DNA of 64,000 bases. It comes from Roseovarius mucosus. Its GTDB lineage: Bacteria; Pseudomonadota; Alphaproteobacteria; Rhodobacterales; Rhodobacteraceae. The translations under genes were made by a program, and so were the position numbers. Positions 58,194-64,000 of this stretch are shown piece by piece (positions within the stretch are counted from its first letter, which is position 1; the number at the start of each line of letters is the position of its first letter). The notes under the pieces are model-generated. The model searched no databases, was not told the DNA's origin, and saw only the letters and a list, made by a program, of their open reading frames with translations. Location of the stretch: the NCBI RefSeq assembly GCF_002080415.1, contig NZ_CP020474.1:248001-312000 (forward strand), in the 5' to 3' direction.

Positions 58194-59210
58194 ATGCCAA
58201 CCCGCCGTCTCTTGATCATCGGCTTCTCTAACGTGGCCACAAGATCCGGCTTCTCCGATCCCACCACCGACCGGCTTCGTGCCGAGACACCAGACGTTAC
58301 CGTGCTTCGGGTCGGGCTGGGCGCCCAACAGCCGCACGTGATCCCCCCCTACCTGCGCCTTGCCGCCGCAAAGCTCGGGCCATTCAGCCACGTTCTGTTC
58401 GAGGTAAACGCGTCGGCCTTTGCCCTGCATCCCCTGACGACCCCGGCGCGCGGGCGCGAACTGCTTCTCGACATGGCACTTGTGGCTCAGGATATCGGGG
58501 CCGACCCGGCCTTTTTTCTTCACCACCGCCGTTGGACATCGCCGGTTCATCACGATTTCAACGCCCAAACCCGCGAATTCTGCAAGGAGTTTCGCATCCC
58601 ATTTTTGGACATGGCCGAAGAATGGCTTGCCGAGGTTGGGGCCGATGTCGTGGCGGGCCTCCTGCGCGATGATGTCCACACGACCTACGAAGGTGGTGAG
58701 GTCATGGCAGACCGCGTCACCCCGTTCCTGAAACGCTGCCTCGATCAGGCTGCTTGGTTCCACGCCGTTTCCTTGCCCAAACCGATCTGGCGCCGCGGTC
58801 TCCTCGACACCGATGCAATTCAGCACGACCACCCGATGGAGCGTCATGACTGCATGGATTTGCCCCTCCACTACATGCGTCTCGAAGACACGGGCGCAGT
58901 CCTGCGATTTGGGCAAGAGTATCATGCCCAGGCTCTCGTCCACCTGTTCCACCGGGCTGGCGGGCACATCAACCTGCGCCTCGACCCATCGGGCCATAGT
59001 CTGCAAGTCTCCACCGTCGATCCTTTCAGCTACGCACCCAGAATCGGATCCGTCGCCTTCGATTTCTACCGCGGCCTCCACCTGCGTGAGATAACGATAT
59101 CCCCCACCTTGGAAGCCCCCGAAATCAAACTGCTCAAGGGCGAACCAGAGCGGCCCTTGCGCAGCTACATCGGCCCGCTTCTCACGCTCGAGCCTGCGAC
59201 CCCGTCCTGA
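58194..59210 (+). CDS. SGNH/GDSL hydrolase-like protein
   Basis: 338 residues. The opening LLIIGFSNVATRSGFSD matches the first SGNH block (GFSN in place of GDS), and the Asp-His pair is in LLRDDVHTTYEGGEVMAD; ALGPFSHVLFEVNASAF may hold the block III Asn. The C-terminal 120 residues are a beta-rich domain (LVHLFHRAGGHINLRLDPSG). AAGGGGA supports ATG 58194. The opposite strand is fully open (58086-59447) but is rejected as a shadow. It may act on an acyl or sugar-ester product of the cluster (inference). Confidence 0.75.
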   Translation: MPTRRLLIIGFSNVATRSGFSDPTTDRLRAETPDVTVLRVGLGAQQPHVIPPYLRLAAAKLGPFSHVLFEVNASAFALHPLTTPARGRELLLDMALVAQDIGADPAFFLHHRRWTSPVHHDFNAQTREFCKEFRIPFLDMAEEWLAEVGADVVAGLLRDDVHTTYEGGEVMADRVTPFLKRCLDQAAWFHAVSLPKPIWRRGLLDTDAIQHDHPMERHDCMDLPLHYMRLEDTGAVLRFGQEYHAQALVHLFHRAGGHINLRLDPSGHSLQVSTVDPFSYAPRIGSVAFDFYRGLHLREITISPTLEAPEIKLLKGEPERPLRSYIGPLLTLEPATPS

Positions 59211-59247
59211 CGCCCCCCCCTTGGCAATTACCCGATGGTCGCCCGGC

Positions 59248-61614
59248 CTACCTCTCACGGTGCAAGATCCAAGACTGCCGCAGGTCCTCGATATCGAACC
59301 CATGATCCTGCGCGAATGCCGTGATGCTGTGTTGCACGACAAATGCACCTGTCTGGTCCTGCCACAGCCAGTTATCGCCGCACAACACGGCGTCGGGAAA
59401 GAGGTCATGCGCCACATCAAGCTCGTCGCGGTTCTTGAAGCCGTCAAGGTAGATCAGCTCAATAGGGATGTCGCGCCGCCGCAAGTCGTGCAACGCCTCT
59501 GGAGAGGCACAGCCCACCGGAACAAAGCGATCCTTGAACAAGCGTAGAGCGTTCAGGGCAACGGCGAAATTGCCGTACTTTCGCAGCAGGCGGGCGATGC
59601 GCGTGATCTCAGCGTCGGACAGATGATTGGCATGGGGCGCCATCCCTTCGACAAAGCTGGCCCAATCTCCATCCCACGGGTCTATCCCAATGACCGTCAG
59701 ATCAGGCTTTGCCTTGAGCCAATGCAGCAAAGACCCCCCAAGGAAACACCCCACCTCGGCCATCAATCGGATGTCCCGGTTCAGGATCTGTCGCAAGATA
59801 ATCTCGCGACCGCCATCACCGTCGGCGTCGCGCGCAAGGTGAAACGCTGCGTGTTCATCCAATGGAAACTCCGGCCAGGGATTAGCCCTCTGCAAGGCGT
59901 CGAGGCCCAGGATGACGCGCGATCCCGTTGGGGCGTTCGCGGCAAGATCGGCCTCTTGCGTCTTGGGCTTTGCGCCCTGCGGCCAGCTCGCAACATTTGG
60001 GGCCAGCGACCGCCCCACATCAGACGGCGGTGCCGCGTCCACCTGCGTAGTCAGCATCTCTGCCGGAGGTCTGGCACCCTTGCGATAGTGAAAGATGCTG
60101 TGACCCGACACGCCTTGCCAAGCAACCGTCGGAATGACGGCGCGGCGCAGATCGTCGCGCGCGAACAACTCGACAGGCACGATCAGATGCTGTCCCGGCC
60201 CCCATACTTTGGTCAGAAGCGCCTGTAGATCCACCGCCCCGAAAATACGCATATGGTCTTCTTGACCAAAGCGCGTCAGTCGATCGACCGGGCGAAGATC
60301 TGGCGACAGATCCTCTAGCGTGTGTTCGCCGCGGACTGGAACTGACAGGAAATGCAACCCGCCGGGTGCAAGAATGCGGTCAAGGTCCTGCAGCACGCCA
60401 TCAACTGAGCAAGGCAGATGTTCCAGAACATGACTATGCACGATCAGGTCATAACTTGCATCCGGGATGCCGGCCAGATCGACGCACAGATCAAGCTTTC
60501 GGACCGTGAGAAACTTGCTCTTGTAGCGCTCCGCATCAAGATCCGCACCATGATAGGCATCCCCTGAAAGCTCGACAAATTTTCGGGCCAGTCCCAACTC
60601 CGGCGCAAGATGAAGGATGCGTTTGCCTTTCTCGAAAGCGCCCAGTCGATCAAGCACCATCCACATAAGCCGGTTGCGCTCCACCCCCCGACAGGATGAA
60701 CACCGCGCATGGGAGCGACCGTTGAAATCCTCGAACTCGGTCCCGTGACAGATCGGGCAACAAAGATCCTCGTCAACCGTCCGGATCGTGGGGGCACCCT
60801 GAACGGATTTCACCTCGGCCACAGGTTTGTCCGCACCAGAGAGCGAGGACACCGGGCGCCGTCTGCCCGCCGATGCAATCTTGCGCAGGATGAATGTGGC
60901 GTTGGTGTTGAGAGGTTCGACAGGACCGCCGCGGCGCGTGATGGTCAGCCTGCCCCCAAGCGAGCGGATCATGTCCGCAAGATCGGCCCCGTAATCCGTA
61001 TAGACCAAGCATTTCGTCCCGTCGCCAGCGTTGTGGTAGCGCTCCGGCTTCAGGTGCACCTCCGCCCCCTCCTCTACCCGAACCCTCGGTTCGGTCCGGT
61101 CAGGAAAGGGATAGTCATTCGGAATGGTAAAGACGTGAATCCCGCCGGGCCGAAGAACGCGCAGGGTTTCGGCAAATGCGCTTTCGACATCGGGAAGATG
61201 CTCCATCACATCGCTCGTGATGATGAGATCAAAGCTGTCCTCGTCAAAGGTCAGCTTGGTCAGGTTCTCGTTACGCACGCCATCAGGTGCTAGTGCCCCG
61301 ATCGCAAGGTCGGGCCGAAAATAGGATCGTGTATAGTGCGGCAGCGTATTGAAACGCGCAACGAAAGGTCCCCGCAAGGCTGGCTCATAGACAGCGACAT
61401 TGGACAGAAAGCCTCGTGCCACCAATTCGTCAATCGACAAAGCCTGTCCGCGTCCGAATTCATCAAGGATAACGGCCGCCTGGTCACGCCAGCGCATCGT
61501 GAACCGACAATTTGGGCAAGGATAGGACTCGCGCAAAGAGCGGTGATCGCCACGTCGAAATACGCCCACATGGCCGCAAATCGCGCACAGACCCTGAAAT
61601 TCATTCTCCGGCAC
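59248..61614 (-). CDS. Large protein with three methyltransferase-like domains and two zinc ribbons
   Basis: 788 residues from GTG 61614, supported by AAGGAG 10 nt upstream. Region 1: zinc ribbon C10-x2-C13 ... C33-x2-C36, then a methyltransferase core with FDLIITSDVMEHL and LRVLRPGGIHVFTIPND (to about 245). Region 2: zinc ribbon LCCPIC ... CSSCRG (285-309), then RILHLAPELGLARKF, YDLIVHSHVLEHLP and DRILAPGGLHFLSVP. Region 3 (about 590-788): VGCFLGGSLLHWL and VIGIDPWDGDWASFV, a Methyltransf_24-like domain. Regions 1 and 2 look like duplicates. Convergent with the SGNH gene. The substrate is unknown; glycan or peptide methylation is possible. Confidence 0.8.
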   Translation of the reverse strand: MPENEFQGLCAICGHVGVFRRGDHRSLRESYPCPNCRFTMRWRDQAAVILDEFGRGQALSIDELVARGFLSNVAVYEPALRGPFVARFNTLPHYTRSYFRPDLAIGALAPDGVRNENLTKLTFDEDSFDLIITSDVMEHLPDVESAFAETLRVLRPGGIHVFTIPNDYPFPDRTEPRVRVEEGAEVHLKPERYHNAGDGTKCLVYTDYGADLADMIRSLGGRLTITRRGGPVEPLNTNATFILRKIASAGRRRPVSSLSGADKPVAEVKSVQGAPTIRTVDEDLCCPICHGTEFEDFNGRSHARCSSCRGVERNRLMWMVLDRLGAFEKGKRILHLAPELGLARKFVELSGDAYHGADLDAERYKSKFLTVRKLDLCVDLAGIPDASYDLIVHSHVLEHLPCSVDGVLQDLDRILAPGGLHFLSVPVRGEHTLEDLSPDLRPVDRLTRFGQEDHMRIFGAVDLQALLTKVWGPGQHLIVPVELFARDDLRRAVIPTVAWQGVSGHSIFHYRKGARPPAEMLTTQVDAAPPSDVGRSLAPNVASWPQGAKPKTQEADLAANAPTGSRVILGLDALQRANPWPEFPLDEHAAFHLARDADGDGGREIILRQILNRDIRLMAEVGCFLGGSLLHWLKAKPDLTVIGIDPWDGDWASFVEGMAPHANHLSDAEITRIARLLRKYGNFAVALNALRLFKDRFVPVGCASPEALHDLRRRDIPIELIYLDGFKNRDELDVAHDLFPDAVLCGDNWLWQDQTGAFVVQHSITAFAQDHGFDIEDLRQSWILHRER

Positions 61615-62017
61615 GAATATATTTCTCCTTTTAGACTGGGTAGATGGCCGAAAAACCCAACCGGACGCCTGCACGCAGCTCGATAGTTGAGACCGGCACT
61701 TGCCTTGTCAATTGTATTCATCCGGAAAGCGCCGTCTTTTGGGCTGAGGATTTTTGCCCCGGATCTGACACCCTCTCCGGCCATCGGTATAGACTCAAAG
61801 TCGAGATCTTACATCTCACCGATAAAGGCCACCATCAGCACTGGACAGATGCCGCGCAGGTTCGGATTGCAAAAGAAGAATGTAGCCGCCGCAGGCCTGC
61901 AACCAAGACGGCCCGCACGCTTAGGGTACTCTGGCGGAAGACTGGCGATCCCTCTTATCCATGGCCGACGCCCTTCAATCGCCGCCGCAATCGCGCCGAC
62001 GGCACGGATCTGCCGCG
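61615..62017. other. Non-coding region between triple methyltransferase and scpB
   Basis: These 403 bp hold the methyltransferase promoter and the scpB 3' flank. Open frames on both strands (for example 61809-62255 minus, 61687-62142 plus) lack family similarity and overlap scpB in other frames. I see no gene; it marks the edge of the accessory cluster. Confidence 0.5.
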
Positions 62018-62674
62018 TCAGTCCTCGAAGAGCTCGTTTTGTCCCGGCGCACTCTCGTCCTCGTCCTCTTCGCTGCCCATCTGCGGCATGGTCCCCGGCG
62101 GCGGGCGATTGTCCAACAGGCCCGCAGCCCGCAACTCCTTGAGCCCCGGCAGATCCCGCGCGCTCTCTAGCCCGAAATGATCCAGAAACTCTTGCGTCAC
62201 CACAAAGGTCACAGGCCGCCCGGGCGTCATCTTGCGACGCCCGAACCGGATCCACTCCATCTCCAGCAATTGATCCACCGTGCCCCGGCTGACCGCCACG
62301 CCGCGAATCTCCTCGATTTCGGCACGCGTCACCGGCTGGTGATAGGCGATGATCGCCAATGTCTCGATCGCAGCCCGGCTCAGCTTGCGGGTCTCAACCG
62401 TCTCGCGGCTCATCAAATAGCCAAGGTCCGGCGCAGTGCGGATGGCCCAGGCATCGCCCACCTTGACCACACGCACGCCGCGCCCCTCATAGCGTTTGCG
62501 CAGATGCACCAGCGCTTCGGCAGGATCGCTGCCATGCGGCATCCGCTCGGCCATGTCGCGGGTGGTCAGCGGCTCGGTGCTCGCAAACAGCATCGCCTCA
62601 ATCATCCGCTCCTGCTCGCCAATGGGCGGCGCTTGAAACAGGCTTTTTTCTTTTTCTTCAGGTGCTTCCGACAT
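62018..62674 (-). CDS. scpB: Chromosome segregation and condensation protein ScpB
   Basis: 218 residues from ATG 62674. Two winged-helix domains: ERMIEAMLFASTEPLTTRDMAERMP and RAAIETLAIIAYHQPVTRAEIEEIRGVAVSRGTVDQLLEMEWIRFGRRKMTPGRPVTFV; the tail is acidic. Partner of ScpA in the SMC condensin. The frame opens to 62770 within scpA and is not used. 4 bp after scpA. Confidence 0.95.
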   Translation of the reverse strand: MSEAPEEKEKSLFQAPPIGEQERMIEAMLFASTEPLTTRDMAERMPHGSDPAEALVHLRKRYEGRGVRVVKVGDAWAIRTAPDLGYLMSRETVETRKLSRAAIETLAIIAYHQPVTRAEIEEIRGVAVSRGTVDQLLEMEWIRFGRRKMTPGRPVTFVVTQEFLDHFGLESARDLPGLKELRAAGLLDNRPPPGTMPQMGSEEDEDESAPGQNELFED

Positions 62675-62678
62675 ACTC

Positions 62679-63467
62679 TTAATCCTTGCGCCGCAGCTCG
62701 ATAGCGGCGAAAACCTCCGCTTGCCGCACCTCTGCCCGCCCTTCCTTGACCAGTTCCAGCGCCGCCGCAAAGGTCGAGGCCGTGGCCGATCGCCGCCGCC
62801 CCGGATCGGTGGTGAACCCCTCTGGCAAATAGCTCAGGATATCGGTCCAGGTGCCTGCATAGCCGATCAAACCCCGCATCCGCTCCAACGCCTGCTCCAT
62901 GGTAAAGATCGCATCGCGATCCATCACAAAGGGGCGGAATTCGTCGCGCGTCCTGATCCGGGCATAGCCCTGCATGAGGTCAAGCAGCGTCGCCGTATAG
63001 GTCACACGCCGCAGGCGCGCCACGTCCTCTGGCACCCCGCGTGCAAAGAAATCGCGCCCCAGCCGGTCTCGTCCCATCAGACGCGCCGCGCAATCGCGCA
63101 TCGCCTGCAAGCGCTCCAACTGAAACGCCAGATGCGCCGCCAACTCCTCGCCCGAGGGTCCGTCTTCGCTCGGGTCTGGCGGCAACAACAGCCGCGATTT
63201 GAGAAAGGCAAGCCACGCCGCCATCACCAGATAATCCGCCGCCAGTTCCAGCCGCAGCGCCTTGGCGCGTTCCACAAAGGCCAGATATTGCCGCGCGAGT
63301 TCCAGCACCGAAATCTTGCGCAGGTCCACCTTTTGCGTCCGGCTCAGCGTCAGCAAAAGGTCAAGCGGCCCCTCGAACCCATCGACATCGACAATCAGCG
63401 CCTCAGCGGCCAACCGCTCGGCGACATTGACCGGCCCCTCATCCCTGTCGAAATCGTCCTCACTCAT
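62679..63467 (-). CDS. scpA: Segregation and condensation protein ScpA
   Basis: 262 residues from ATG 63467 (a GTG at 63473 would add two). The kleisin N-terminus DGFEGPLDLLLTLSRTQKVDLRKISVLELARQYL binds SMC; AADYLVMAAWLAFLKSRLLLP follows, and the C-terminal winged helix closes with RAEVRQAEVFAAIELRRKD. Together with ScpB it forms the SMC complex. The start overlaps the nagZ stop by 8 bp, suggesting coupled translation. Confidence 0.95.
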   Translation of the reverse strand: MSEDDFDRDEGPVNVAERLAAEALIVDVDGFEGPLDLLLTLSRTQKVDLRKISVLELARQYLAFVERAKALRLELAADYLVMAAWLAFLKSRLLLPPDPSEDGPSGEELAAHLAFQLERLQAMRDCAARLMGRDRLGRDFFARGVPEDVARLRRVTYTATLLDLMQGYARIRTRDEFRPFVMDRDAIFTMEQALERMRGLIGYAGTWTDILSYLPEGFTTDPGRRRSATASTFAAALELVKEGRAEVRQAEVFAAIELRRKD

Positions 63468-64000
63468 GCGCACACCCGCCCGTCAGCGCATCAAGCTGTG
63501 CCGATAGGGCGGAAATGTCAATCTCTTGGGGGGTCTTGCGCCATGTCAACGCCCGGTCGGCACGGATTTGCGCAGGCTCGGTCATCTCGCCGGCAGCCTC
63601 TGCCACCGCCTGCCGTTCCGCCAGCGTCCCGTTGCAATGCAGGATCACATCGCACCCGGCCTGCAAGGCCGCCCGCGACAGGTCCGGCAAGGTGCCACGC
63701 AACGCTTTCATGGAAATGTCATCAGTCATAATCAGCCCGTCAAAGCCGATTTCGTCCCGGATCACCTGCATCATAGATGCGGATAGGGTCGCAGGCGCGG
63801 CATCAATCGCACTATAGACCAGATGCGCCGTCATCCCCAAAGGCAGGTCGTTCAGCGCTCTAAAAGGCGCAAAATCAGTATCTTGCAGATCACTCTTCAG
63901 CGCCGTGACCACCGGCAGATCATGGTGGCTATCCGCCTCGGCGCGGCCATGTCCGGGGATATGCTTGACCACGGGCAATACGCCCCCGTCTAGCAATCCA
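63460..64000 (-). CDS. nagZ: Beta-N-acetylhexosaminidase NagZ, 5' end outside window
   Basis: The last 180 or so codons are visible. The GH3 family motif KHIPGHGRAEADSHHDLP carries the catalytic His loop, and GLIMTDDISMKAL has the nucleophile Asp. It cleaves GlcNAc from muropeptides in peptidoglycan recycling. The frame is open to the window edge. It forms the usual nagZ-scpA-scpB run. Confidence 0.93.
   Translation of the reverse strand, partial: GLLDGGVLPVVKHIPGHGRAEADSHHDLPVVTALKSDLQDTDFAPFRALNDLPLGMTAHLVYSAIDAAPATLSASMMQVIRDEIGFDGLIMTDDISMKALRGTLPDLSRAALQAGCDVILHCNGTLAERQAVAEAAGEMTEPAQIRADRALTWRKTPQEIDISALSAQLDALTGGCAHE

Noticed and set aside
58086..59447. 453-codon open frame on the minus strand
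   Set aside because: Antisense of the SGNH-like gene, which has a ribosome site, family motifs and a sensible start; the antisense product has none.
61809..62255. 148-codon frame on the minus strand
   Set aside because: Most of it is scpB in another frame; the remaining tail shows no similarity to tat or other genes expected there.

Overview
The window looks like a chromosomal segment of an alphaproteobacterium of the order Rhodobacterales (Roseobacter group). The grounds are high GC, the recA-alaS, yceD-rpmF-plsX-fabH-ihfA-merR and nagZ-scpA-scpB gene orders, a CckA-type hybrid kinase, an alphaproteobacterial GTTC-N7-GTTC LexA box at recA, a CtrA-like box at cckA, a duplicated (long) dCTP deaminase and a secreted RTX protein with a Hint domain. 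These are inferences from family knowledge; no database search was run.

Layout. 1-4.3 kb: an LprI-like periplasmic protein, isovaleryl-CoA dehydrogenase (leucine catabolism), an AraC-type regulator and an ABC transporter solute-binding protein. 4.3-23.7 kb: mostly housekeeping: a lytic transglycosylase, ssb, typA, two DUF1330 genes, alaS, recA, a sulfotransferase-like gene, cckA, rsmB, guaB, yidD-rnpA-rpmH (rpmH is only 44 codons), a TVP38/FAD-oxidoreductase pair, an orphan histidine kinase and tRNA-Arg(ACG). 24.0-27.2 kb: a large RTX/Hint exported protein.

27.9-36.5 kb: an integrated genomic island of about 8.6 kb. It sits in the 3' end of tRNA-Thr(TGT). A 16-bp copy of the tRNA end marks its far side and a tyrosine integrase lies beside the tRNA. 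Its cargo is a helicase C-terminal remnant (type ISP restriction-like), a small secreted protein, a serine resolvase, a PHP-SMC (TrlF-like) ATPase and a protein with a family A polymerase-like palm.

36.6-51.3 kb: core and metabolic genes again: isoquinoline 1-oxidoreductase subunits, an AbrB-like membrane protein, a type-2 3-hydroxyacyl-CoA dehydrogenase-like SDR, an ABC-F ATPase, an OlsB-like acyltransferase, bamE, yceD-rpmF-plsX-fabH, ihfA, a MerR regulator, tRNA-Pro(GGG) and dcd. 51.5-61.6 kb: an unusual lipid/polyketide-type cluster: a free ACP, a methyltransferase, a malonyl-CoA synthetase-like ligase, a modular ketosynthase that retains AT-flanking sequence but no AT, a fatty acyl-AMP ligase-ACP fusion, an SGNH hydrolase-like protein and a protein with three methyltransferase-like domains. 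62.0-64.0 kb: scpB, scpA and the 3' part of nagZ.

The most notable points are the AT-less PKS cluster with its own MatB-like enzyme, the tRNA-Thr island, a shared TGAACA-N2-TGTTCA operator in front of two acyl-CoA catabolism genes about 40 kb apart, and a CtrA-type box just upstream of cckA.
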